Source: Viscum album (taxonomy: Eukaryota > Streptophyta > Magnoliopsida > Santalales > Viscaceae). From it: a stretch of 64,000 bases of DNA. Below the pieces are notes generated by a model. The model worked only from the letters and a program-made list of their open reading frames with translations, was not told the origin of the DNA and ran no database searches. Position numbers and translations under genes: made by a program. Shown one piece after another: positions 23,346 through 35,337 of this stretch. How positions within the stretch are numbered: position 1 is the first letter of the stretch; every line of letters starts with the position of its first letter. Location of the stretch: positions 1,658,730,062 through 1,658,794,061 of the forward strand of contig OY728121.1 of assembly GCA_963277665.1 (NCBI GenBank), written 5' to 3'.

Positions 23346-26300
23346 ATCTTTGAATTATAAAACATCAGATATTTGACTTCATAGGCATCTTCATAGTATA
23401 ATTCATTATTTTTTTTTAAATTTCATTATGTACAACATTGGTAATCATATAGGGAGATACCATTGATATACTTTTTTAGAAATATTGTGTTGTATCATCA
23501 ATATTATATAGGTAATTTTTAATGTAAGAAACCCGTGAAATAAAGAATAATATCAAAGACTGTTATTATTAGTGTAAAATATGGTACATAAAAGTGGTTG
23601 ACCTGTATTATGATATAACATATATAATATTATATGAAATTTCTAGAAAATATTATTTTTAATATTTTCGGTTATAAGTTGAATTTTATAATTTTTTTTA
23701 TAAATTTATAGAAAATTTAATTTTTTGGATATTTATTTAATTAGAAATTTTTTTTAAAATTGATTAATTATATAATATGTATAATTATTTTTTATATATT
23801 TATGAAACATTTAATAAATAAATATTCCATAACATTATACATTAATTTTAAATACCCATGAATTTATATCTGATAATTTATAATTTAGATAATAAATATG
23901 TATAATGAAATTATATGTATAGTTAATAATGTGTTTATAAATTATAAAATAAAGCTACCTGTAAAGGATTTTATGTTCTATTTTGAATTATTAATTCTTA
24001 TAAATTGGATATGTTAATATTAAAATTCCTTATTTGAGAAAATATTTTTACGAAGGAAATATGTGTTTTAAAGATGGATATGATCAATTATTAACCAATA
24101 TTAAATATGTGATTTTTAATTATGTAAATTGTATACATAATATAATTGGAAAATAAAGTAATTATATTTCATTTAGTATAATATATTTACATATAAATTT
24201 GTATTAAATAAAATATAAATTGATTCATATTAGATATAAATAAATTTATTTTATTTTTATTTAATTACTGAAAGTCCAAAATGCATAGCTAAATTGTAAA
24301 GTTGTTATAATTTTATTTAGTTATGAATTGTTCAACAAATTTTTTTTATAATTTATAAATTTTTTAATTTTTTATTTACATGATTTATTTATTGATTAAT
24401 TCATAAATACGAATTATATACTTTTAATTTTATTTATGATTTAGTTTTTTTAAAATAATTTTGGCTGAAGTGTCAATTTATTATAAAATTAAATACCTCT
24501 TTAAATATAGGTAGAGGGAGATGCATTGAATATATCATATGCCCAAGTTCAGGTAGCCCATGAAAAAGGCTTGTAGACCCTGTGCAATGTCATGCCTACA
24601 TCATCCAACCTGCGTCACCAAGTCTGTATCATGTCTGTGTCACTGCCTGCATCACATCTCACATCATAAATCCCCAAGGGTATTGTCAGGATTTGAACAC
24701 TATTATTTTGGATGCAGGAATACCGGGTGTACCTCTCAGGTTCCACCCAATATTCTTTAGTTTTAATGTTTAAAATACTTATATAAATTATCATACATGC
24801 ACATAATATATTCCATGCAAGGTTTTTATTGGGTTTAGTTTTATTCTACAATAAAATTATATTTTAAAATGTAATGTACAAGAATTAAGTAGTTATTTAT
24901 AGTTTACAGAAATGAGTTTTAGATATGTGATGGAGTTGACCTTCCTCTTATGTTAATTGGTTTTGTGTAGAGGAACATTGGGTTAGAATAATCACTGTAT
25001 CATAGGATGATGCATTTTCTTGAAAAGTGTGGGTTTGTTATCTATCAATCTAAGTTTACAATTGTGATTAATGTTGATTTCATACGATTGAAATTGTTTT
25101 CATGAAACTATTTCTTATTCCTTATAGATGAGATTCATTATAATGTGTATAATGATAGTTTTCATTTACTTTTTATTAGCAAACAAATCTGTGAGTTTCG
25201 TAAGGAATCACACATCAATATGGTTTCAACGTGTCTGTTTGGTGGAATTAATGTGTATTCAAAACGATTAAAATAAATACATGTGTACATTTGAATAAAA
25301 GGACATGATATTATATTGTGAGATTAAATCTAGAATAAAAATATCAATTTTAACATTCATTATAAAGTGAACAATTTTCTATACCATGATCATCCAATAG
25401 TGTTGGGTTCCCCATTTTAGGATTCCCCTAGATTATATTATATAACGAAATAATGTAATAAGGTGACTCTAGGAGTTAGGAAATATTATTTTGGAATTAA
25501 TTATTGGATAAATTTTTTTGGGAAATTAATAATGTTACAATATTATGGGAAAACTATTTTGTTTATCTATATAATTTATTTTTAAAAGAGTTGTGAACTC
25601 TTATATTAATGATTTATATATTATATGATTGGAATGACTAATTACATAAATATTTATAGTGGTATATGGATTATGTATAAATCCCATTTAATAGTGATAC
25701 ATAGATCATGACGCACTAATGAATATGAAGATATTAAAAGGGTTCATTTTTTAGCATAATCACATTTAATAAAAATCATTATGAAATATTTTTAAAATAT
25801 GATACACATATAATAAAAACCATTTTATAGAGAAATGGAATCCTTAAAATTATAATTTCATATAGTTATATCATAGAAAAAGATAATCTTATGAAAAAAT
25901 ATTCTTATATGAGTAAAATACATAATTTTAATTAATAAGAGAGGATAAAAATTCATTATGTGAAATTAATTTCATCACGAGTGACAAAATGTCATTATTT
26001 TTGAACAAGGGGATCAAGGTGCTATGAGAATAATATATGAATACACCTATTGTTTCAATTGAATTAAATAAAATATAACCATATTAAAATTATTCCCTTA
26101 TAACATAATCAATGTTATTGTGTGTTATAATGATTTGGTGAGACTATGAATGAAATCTGAGTAATGGTTTATCTATCATATTCATTAAATAATCATCACA
26201 AAAAGGTTCCAACAATTTGAATGAGCTAAGTAAATTTTTACCATGTTTGCTCAAAATTTTGAGTATATATGAGCAGGTTGTTTGATATAACAACTATGGT

Positions 26301-26380
26301 TTTATATTGGGAATTCTATTGTTTTTTGATTTAAATAAAAGGAATATTGTATTTCATAAACTACTTAAGGATACTTGGTT
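23346..26380. other. AT-rich stretch with no recognised gene
   Basis: Extremely AT-rich, especially 23350-24480. A slightly GC-richer patch at 24540-24750 opens two overlapping 60-70-codon frames without recognisable domains. Nothing else can be supported. Confidence 0.5.
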
Positions 26381-28760
26381 TGTTAAAACAATTTAGGGTT
26401 GTACAAAGGGGTTCATAGGATTAAAATGGTTATAAAAAACCATATGAATTTCCCACAAATTTAGTTCCACATTGGTATTGATCTAGCACAGTTGTCAGAT
26501 AGTTTGGCCAAACAGTGCTGCCAAATAATGTTCCTGCTCAAAATTGGTGAAATTCTAATTTTAGCACTCTTATGTTATAAACCTCATCATTATTTTATTT
26601 TATATAAAAAGTGTTTTGACCACCTCCTTTGTGATTTTCACTAGACCTCAATAAAGTAATTGAAGCTTATCCTTCAATTAAATTCTGATCATATCATCAC
26701 TCATTGCATTGGTTAGAAAATGATACGTGCTTTATTCGATTACATTCCTTTATCAATTTATCTCTACATATTTAGTGTTATTTCCAGGGGATCTAGTATT
26801 CCATAATTTTTTGGAATTTTTATATTAATCCATTTTGTACAATTTTATCCCAAATAACAATCTAATACTAGATGAGGTTTCGTATATCACCATAAGGTAG
26901 GTTTCCTATTACATTGCCTCAGATATCATCTTTTATATTTTCTGTCGATGTGACGTAGGATTGTTTTACATGCATAATTATTATAAAGTTGAACATTTTA
27001 AAATTAGTTACATAATTTAAAATATAAAGATCATAATATACCTGTTTTTATCTTACATGGATAATGAACTAAAGATGAGCCACCCTTATGGTGTGGTATG
27101 TATATTCCTATATGACCCCTTTTACATTTTTAATCAAAACACCATTCAGTGTGATTGGTTTAACTTCCACTAATCAATTTAAATAATGTTAACAATATGA
27201 ACTCAATTATTTTAATCGGAATGTACTTTAACCAAGATTATTAATTTTTAATAAAATATTTAATGTTTTGGAACCACCTTTGATATTTTTCATTAATAAA
27301 TGAAATAGAAATGGATTTAATGAAATATTGATGGTACACTAGAATGTTTTTCAAATGGAATTTTTTTTATTTCTTTATAAGTTTTATTTTAATGTTTTGG
27401 TCATTTATCTTATTGAATATGTTTTTAAACATGATGTATCATTATATTCTAGATGTAATGTCTTGATCACTCAAAGGATGTCAGCCCGGTTCATTGTGTC
27501 GATTTCAAAGGGAGATACCCACCTTAAAATTCATTCCTTGTAATATTACAATGTGTAATTCCCAACATAGAACCAAATATTAACTCAATAAATATATGGA
27601 AATTCGAATTACCTTTTTACAGGACATGGATTTAGATTTGAATACTCTGAAATGTGATGACATGGATTCTCCTCCTGGGATCGAGTCATATGTAGACAAT
27701 GATTTAAGGAAGAGTAGTTCCACACACTTGATTTGTTGTTCATCTTATGGAATGAAAAGGGTGTTACCCTTGGATTAAACATACACACTAATATATTGGT
27801 TTCATAGTTTATTCATGGGAGATATCATAATATTATATTGTAAATAAGTCCTTGGTTACACCTTGGATCATGTCCTTCAATTGTCACTACCTTCACACCA
27901 TTGTAACACCGTGCGTCCCACTTAATATATTAATCCTACTTCGACACCTGGGTCATTCCATTAGATAGAGATTATATATTTATTATACATGGAAACATTG
28001 ATACATTCATAGACCTAGATCATTTACATGTCACTTCTTCAGACACATCTAACATAGGCCGAAGTATGTATGTTTTTTAAAGCATCTATGAAAAGCATAT
28101 CATAACGTGGTTATTATTTCAGGAATATTATCCCACTATTTATTATTATAATTAAATGTTTTTACATTTATATACACATAATTAATTTTTTTAAACACCA
28201 TTGGTTATGGCCTAATGATAATTGTCACAAACTATTCGAGCTACTGATTTGTACCCCAGAAGACTTCGTCTATACTGGTTGGAATATAGGTAAGTACATG
28301 ATCATGCTGCATGATTTTCTTATTGTATGGTAATATATAAGAACATGATTAAACATATTATTATGATACTATTATAGGTATTTGTTTTTACGTTTTTTTT
28401 CTTTTGACAGACTGGTATTGTATGCGTGCCTTTGTCCAAGAATTATTGTTCCTTTTTATAAAGATTCATGAAATTAGCATCATTTTGTATAAAGTGGTAA
28501 CTTTTTTGTTATATATCATAATACTTACGGGTTTTTTAATTATTTCCACTTATTTTATTGTTCTTTTAGTCCTCATCATGTTTTTTTCACTTATAAGTAC
28601 TCTATGTTTCTCTTTAGTCATGATGGTATAGTCTCCCAACTATACCAGCTTTAGACAATCACTTGTACTCCATAGCCTCTCGAATATGTGGAAGCATAGT
28701 TCAGGCCATGTGGTTAACCAATGTTTGGTTAATGTTTAGTGAACTAGTTCTGGGTTGTTA
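26381..28760 (+). mobile_element. 5' LTR of the old gypsy element
   Basis: Collinear with 40750-43108. Anchors include ATCTAATACTAGATGAGGTT against ATCCAATACTATATGGGGGT, GTATATTCCTATATGACCCC against GTATATTCCTATATGATCCA, and CATGATGGTATAGTCTCCC against CATGATGATACAGTCCCCC near the end. Length 2380 bases. Short frames inside (27355-27543, 27596-27778, 28404-28631) are not shared with the other LTR and have no domain. Confidence 0.72.
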
Positions 28761-29301
28761 GAATGGGGATTAATAGGCATTTCCTTTATTTACATTTTTG
28801 TTTGTAGATAAGTGGTTAATAAATGTTAGAATTTAGTAATGAGCCATTTCTTAATAGAAGATAACCATTGTATGGAAAAATATATAAATTTCACGGTTTG
28901 GGATTTCATGTTCTGTATTTAGCCACTTTCAGTAATATTAATCTCACTCTTGGGTGATTCACATGAATTTTTTAGTTTATTACCATTTGGGATTTTATAT
29001 TAACACTTGGCTAGCTATGACATGGAGGTAGTGTCTCATGCATTAATATAGGAACATAATGATTAATATTTTATTCATTATTTAAGTCCTTTTTTACTTA
29101 TTTCATCTATTTATTTCATAATATTCCTACTTCCTTCACAATAATATCTGTGTTTGGATATAAATTCTTGTGGGGATAAAATAATTAGACTAATATATGT
29201 GTATTAATTAACATAAATGGTGTTTTCCCAAATATGAGGATCGTGGTACCTTAATTATACAATTATGTTCTGTGTGAGCCATATAACATTGGTTACTAAT
29301 A
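28761..29301 (+). other. Leader of the old gypsy element up to the nested insertion
   Basis: AT-rich. No clear primer-binding site can be recognised after the LTR end, presumably because of decay. No coding domain seen. Confidence 0.4.
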
Positions 29302-30616
29302 TGGATAATATTTTCATCATTTTTTATATGAAATATAATGATTTAATCAATAATAATTTATAAATTTGTGTTATATACATCAATTTGGATTTATAGAATT
29401 TTTTGAGAATAAATATAAAAACTATTTAATTTGGAAATATTGACATTTTTTAATGACATTTGTAATTCAGGTATATATTTTAAAATATAAATACTATTGA
29501 TGTGATTTCATTTTTATGGGGTTCATATATTTATTTTCTTCATATATTGTTTCTGAACCAAGATTTAATTCGGCCAACCAAGGGTCCAAAAAATTCAATC
29601 ACATTGGATAATTATTCAGGATGACCATGTGGACCCCACATCAATGAATTGGTCACAAATCGGTCAAAACACATCCAATTGGGGTGATTAAAATTAGAAA
29701 GTAAAGACAATTAAATGGAGAGTTCGACACCACCCTCAGAGATGGGTGGAAACCATGGGACACTCAAGGACAATCTCATTCATTATCATTTTATTTCATT
29801 ATTTTATTTTCATTCATCAAAAATGAATGTCCTCTCCTGCATCAAATCGCTTACCCCATCCATGGAGGGGTAGTTTCAATTGATTTATCATGAATATATT
29901 ATGATGGACCTATGTGTGTGATTGTGTTCTTGGGATTAAAATGAATCAAATTATTTCTACTTGCCTATTTTAGTTTCAATTATTTATTTAGTTTTAAATT
30001 TTGAATGCAGTTGTATTAGGTTTTTTATTCTGTTATTATAAATTTCTTTGGTCAATGATCACATCTCCATCCACCTAATTCTAATCTATATATGGTGTAA
30101 CAAGATTAGGGTTTTGTGGTGAGTTCTTGAAGGTAGTCAATAATTTGTTTAGGATTGTATGATAGAATATTGGTTTCTTAGGGAACAACAATTCCAGGTT
30201 AGGGATTTCTCTAATTAATCAAGAAACCTATTGAAACCATTAACAGATTGGATATAGGATAGACCAATCTAATGATTTGTATAAGAAAATTATCATCACA
30301 TCCATCTAACTAATGGAGAGAGAGGATTCGGTAGATGAATGTCTCTCTTACCAGTTAAATGAAGAAGTAAATACAAAATTCGAAAACTATGATGAAAAAT
30401 CACTAGGTATAACTAACCCCAATCTGATAATTGTCTTTATAATTTCTTAAAACCAATAAATTAAAGTATTTTTTTCTCTCGCAGTCCATAAAATTAATTA
30501 AAACCAAAACTTTTCAGAAAACTTATAAAATGTGACATCCCTATTTTTTGAGCACTACTCTCCAGGAGACTACCTAGGATCAATTTCAATACTATACATA
30601 GATAATTAAAATATTG
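29302..30616 (+). mobile_element. 5' LTR of the nested element
   Basis: Starts TGGATAATATTTTCATC. Matching stretches with 34019-35335 include GGATGACCATGTGGACCCCA against GGATGACCGTGTGGACCCCA and CATCCAATTGGGGTGAT. A hand comparison over about 140 bases gives about 17 differences. It ends near AATTAAAATATT. Confidence 0.78.
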
Positions 30617-30618
30617 TT

Positions 30619-30638
30619 TTGCGACACCCCCTGATAGG
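30619..30638 (+). other. Candidate primer-binding site of the nested element
   Basis: TTGCGACACCCCCTGATAGG lies directly after the 5' LTR and resembles the site TGGCGACTCCACTGGGG used by some Tat-type elements, with several mismatches. Position is right, sequence match is moderate. Confidence 0.4.
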
Positions 30639-33600
30639 TGTGCATCAAACATTGTGTCATTACAAGGGAGGTATTGCCACAATCTAATTGTAAAAATTTA
30701 ACCATGTTAAAATATAAAAAAAATTAAAAAAACACTTCCAATGTAGTTTTAAAATGATTATTTCATTAATTCAATGAAAAATTACCCAACAGTGAAAGAA
30801 CCAATAATTAAATCATCCTTGTCCATGAAGGATGGTTTTTTGTTACTTGTTAATCCTATGAGGTTATTTTTGATGTCAAATAATGTGGAACAAGCATTCA
30901 ATGAATTCATAACTGGCCTGAGGGAGGACATGAACGGAGGAATTTTTGAGGCAATGGCCCAAGAGCTAACTGAGTTCTCCCAGTACATTCCATAATTTTA
31001 TGAAGTTTACATGGTCTATATAACCCCCCCCCCCCACACATCCCTAATTTTTCTATGAAGATCCAAGATATAGTGGAGTCTGACTCCCTAACTCTATCTG
31101 CTACTACTCAACTCCAAGAGGTGCTTTATAATGATGAAGAGATTGAAGATGAAGAAAATCAAGGAGATAATCATTTCATTAACTAATTACCATTTGATAT
31201 TTTTAAAAATTAATTGAGTATTACCTCCCCTTTTTTTATTTTTTCAGATTCAGAAAACACTTATACTTCCTTGGAGGAAGATGAAAAAAAAGAATATTCT
31301 TCAAATGTGGAATTTCTGGAGCTCCCCAAACATGATGAAAATTAATTAGAGGGTGGTCAAGAAAAGATCAATGTGGATTTTACTAAGGAAATAGAGATAC
31401 AATACATAAACACTGAAAAGTTATAATTTGATATCAAAAGTTCATGCTTTAATTTTGTTCAAATATAAATACATTCTGACAATCACTTTGATTTTTCTAT
31501 TGATTTTGCATACCTGGAGAATGCATTGGTGATGAAAATAAAATTGGGAAAATTGAACCCACAAAAGAGGACTCATTATTTATCCTAACTCCAATATGAA
31601 AATTTTATCTCATTCTCATGGAGGTGGATTTAGTATGCTATATCCATGGATCCCTCAACCAAAATGATAAAGCACATGCTAGAAAGAATAATTCTTGTTG
31701 GTTAATGTGAAAGAAACATCACCCACCATCAGATTGGGGATAACCAATTAGAACTGCCCATCTAGAGGTAGTCAAAACCTAGGGCCCACTTGAGGGATGG
31801 AGCAATTATTTATCGTTATTTTCCAATTTAAATTATATTTTCATTTAATCTAATAAATTTCTTATGTTATATTTTTTTTACCTTTTTTTAGGTTTTCAAA
31901 GAATAACACTTAGGATCCTAACTCAACGTTGCATTTCCAATAAGTCAGGCCATACATCTCCTTTACATTTTATTGTTTGATGGGATTCATTTTCAAATAT
32001 TCTTAAATTTTAAATCCATTTGAATTCATAGAATACACTACATCAATTAAGTGTGGAGGAGTGAATCTTGTAGTATATGATTTTCCAAAAAAATATCAAT
32101 TTATTTAGTCGAGCCAAAGATATTAAACAAAAGTTATTCTAGGAGTTAACACACTTTTTCCCCCATTTCCCCCTTTTAATCTTGCTCATATACAATCATG
32201 ATTGAACAATCCTGCACCATCAATTGTTTTTATTCCTATATTTCTGGTCCACTAATGAAGATGTAGTAAGGATGGAAAATTTAAACCCAATGAATAACCA
32301 TCAGGACAGGTAAAAAGCAGGAAATAAAGCTGTTGTGGGATTACAAATCATTGAGATAAGGATCCATATGAAAGGGAAGTAGAAGTTTCAGTTATATATT
32401 ATCCAACAATATTGATTACATTTTTATTCTTTTATGTATTAATTAAAAAATGCATTCCCATGATTTATTTCATGTTTTATGTGACGTATCTAGGAGAAAT
32501 AAGTATCATTAGAATATAGTTATTCTTTGTTTTTTATTTCAATGTAAATATGAACGAATGAGTAAAATAGAGAATTTAATTTTTAAAATTTATCATGGAT
32601 ATTGAAATAATGACTCAGGATTTGAAAGAATTAGTTAATTCAGGTAAATCAAATTTCCTTACCATTTTTCATGTTTTCAATATATGAAATTCATGTGAAT
32701 TAATTTTTTATAATTAATCAAGCCATGAGTGATTGTCCAATATCATATTCCAATTCATGAGAGTAATTTTTGACCAAATAATTCCTATTTTTTCTTGAGC
32801 ATATTTATTGAGTGATCATGGGACATTCCACCTGCCGGATCATCTATTGAAAAATGTCAAATATATGACTATGCAGAAACACTTTTCAAATGATTGATGT
32901 ACTACTTTGGATAGCCACATCTTTACTGGAGACCCACCCTTACATTTATCTTTAGTTATACAGTAGAATCCTTGAATTTCCTTATAGGTTTATGCCACAT
33001 TACAAGATGATATCTCTTTATCTACATGCACTTTTAGTATTTTTCCTGGGTTATTTATATATTGAGTGTGGGGGAAGGGCCATTAGTGTGTGTTCATTGG
33101 GATGTGTGTCATTTGTGGGTTGTGTGAGGTGTGCGTCATTATTTTGGGTAATGTATTATTAGAAAATTGGGAATGATTCATCATTTAATTACGATTCTTT
33201 CATTTCATCCTGTTATTATTTACAAAGAAATCAAAAAACATGAAAATAATGTTGTCCCTTTCTGGATATATACAAAAAATTAAAAAAAAGAAATAAATTA
33301 AACTATGCCTTTCTAGAGATTATGTAAAATGGGGGAGAATATGGATTATATCATTCTTTTAAGTATTTATTGACTAATGTCCCATGTCATTAAAAGTAGT
33401 GGTGTTGTGTTTCAAATTCTAAAGGGGATTTGTGTAAGGTGCATCCTATGTTTTCACTTGATTAATCATGCATTGTACTTAAGAGATTAACCTCCTCCTT
33501 GAGCCATAATTTTTAAACTATCAAATCCTACCATCCTTAATCCATAGAGTCATTTAATCCTTTATTACCACGTCCTAATGATTTTTTGATAATTTTTTCA

Positions 33601-33997
33601 TTATAAAGTGGAAAAAGTAGTTCCTTTTACAACCCTATGGATAAGGATCATGTTCCCAAGATATGAGCATAACTTCAATTTAATTTTATCATGAGTGATG
33701 ATAGAATAGATTCAAAAGAGAATTAGATCATGATATTTCTTGTTTAATTATAATAAATTCAGAAGATTGAATGAATGAAAGGAGAAGCTCCAAAATTTTT
33801 CGATGGGGAAAAATAAAATGCACGAAATTATTTTTTCTAAGAAAACTTGTAAATTAAATTTAAATTTTTTTATAACTTGAGAATTTGATTGTACATTAAT
33901 AAATGTTAGATTTTATTGCAATAAAATTTAAATACGGGTTACATTGATGCCCTTTGAATTCCATGTTGATATTTTCTGCTTGAGGAAAAGCATACTT
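30639..33997 (+). other. Interior of the nested element, no recognised domain
   Basis: A 73-codon frame at 30774-30995 and a longer Glu/Asp-rich reading at 31060-31350 (VESDSLTLSATTQLQE, NDEEIEDEENQGDN, SDSENTYTSLEEDEKK) could be remains of a gag-like or accessory protein. I do not recognise them. Two strong plant-type splice-acceptor contexts, TTTTTTTATTTTTTCAG near 31250 and ACCTTTTTTTAG near 31890, are present. A run of twelve C occurs at about 31024-31035. No polymerase is visible, which suggests the element depended on another for mobility. Confidence 0.45.
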
Positions 33998-34012
33998 TAA
34001 GTGTGGGGGAGT
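33998..34012 (+). other. Polypurine tract of the nested element
   Basis: TAAGTGTGGGGGAGTT directly precedes the 3' LTR by a few bases and is the expected G-rich primer for plus-strand synthesis. Near-identical words occur at about 32048 (TTAAGTGTGGAGGAG) and 33063 (TTGAGTGTGGGGGAAGG). Confidence 0.6.
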
Positions 34013-34018
34013 TCATAG

Positions 34019-35335
34019 AGGTAGTACTTTCATCATTTTTTATAATAAATTCAATTATTTAATCAATAATAATTTATCAATTTGTGTTATTTACATTAAT
34101 TTTGGATTTATGGGGTGTTTTGAGCATTAATATGAAAACTACTTAATTTGGAAATATTTTTAGATTTTAATCATTTTTGTAATTCACACATATATTTTAA
34201 AATATAAATCCAGTTGATGGGATTTATTTTTTATTGGGTTTATATATTTATTGTTTTTATCTTTTGTTTCTGAAGTAGGATTTAATTTGGCCATCCAAGG
34301 GTCTGAAAAATTCAATCAAGTTGGAAAATTATTCTGGATGACCGTGTGGACCCCACATCAATGAATTGGTCATATATCAATCAAAAAACATCCAATTGGG
34401 GTGATCCAATTTAAATGGAAATAGAATTAAATGAAGAGTTCGACAACACACTTGAATATGGGAGGGAAAAAAGGTACACTCAGGGACTATCTCCTTCACT
34501 ATCATGTTGTTTATTTCTTTTATTTTGTTTACATTTAAAATGTTTCTCCACTCCCACATCATCTCACTTACCCCATCCATGGAGACATAGTTTTATTTGA
34601 GTGATCGAGAAGTGGGGAGGCTGGACCTATATTTTTTCCTATGTTTTTTTTCTTGAAATGAATCAAATTCCTTCTTCTTTCTTATTATGATTTCAATTAT
34701 TAATTAGGTTTTAAATTATGAAGGTAGTTGTGTTAGGTTTTTGATTTTGTTTATTGTAAATTTCTTTTGTTGATGATCACATATCCCTCCACCCAATTCT
34801 AATCTTTATATGGTGGAACATGATAAGGGTTGGGTGGTGAGTGCCTGACGGTAGTCAAGGATGTGTGTAGGATCGTATGTTAGAATATTGGTTTATCAGG
34901 GAACAAAAATTCCAAGTCAGGGTTTTCTCAAATTAATCAAGAAACTTTATGCACCCCTAAACACAATGGAAGTATTATAGACCAATCTACCATTTTTGTT
35001 AAGAAAATTTTCATCACATCTATCTGACTAAGGTATAGATAGGACTTGGAAGATGAATCTCTCTCTTACAAGTTAAAGGAACCAGAATATACCAAACATA
35101 GAAACTATGATGCCACATCACTAGGTCTATCCAAGCCCAATCCAATCACTGTATTTATCATTTTTTTAATACCAATAAATTCAAGATATTTGTTTCACTT
35201 GCTGTCATTAAAATTAATTAAAACAAAACCTTTTTAGAAAACCTACAAAATGTTACAATTTTGTTTTGTGTGCTCTCCACTTCGGGAGACTACGTAGGTT
35301 AAAATACTATAGTATACTTAGGTGATTAAAATATT
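34019..35335 (+). mobile_element. 3' LTR of the nested element
   Basis: Similar along its full length to 29302-30616, ending GGTGATTAAAATATT against GATAATTAAAATATT. Short frames in it (34377-34580 minus, 34415-34600 plus, 35046-35237 plus) are not conserved and are treated as chance. Confidence 0.78.
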
Positions 35336-35337
35336 TT

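Larger units (their letters stand above)
29302..35337 (+). mobile_element. Nested LTR retrotransposon with 1.3-kb LTRs, non-autonomous looking
   Basis: Direct repeats 29302-30616 and 34019-35335 are clearly similar and of equal length (about 1315 bases). A candidate primer-binding site follows the first and a GTGTGGGGGAG polypurine tract precedes the second, which fixes plus orientation. The interior is only about 3.4 kb and shows no protease, reverse transcriptase or integrase. The G-rich tract and the primer-binding-site type suggest an Athila/Tat-related derivative. It sits between the 5' LTR and pol of the older gypsy element, so it inserted later. A target-site duplication could not be settled. 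Confidence 0.7.

Noticed and set aside
24540..24770. Host gene exon in a GC-richer patch
   Set aside because: Two overlapping short Cys/His-rich frames without domain, splice sites or continuation; more likely an old repeat fragment.
30774..30995. 73-codon frame in the nested element as a confident gag
   Set aside because: The reading has plausible protein composition but no gag motif, so it is described only as part of an unassigned interior.
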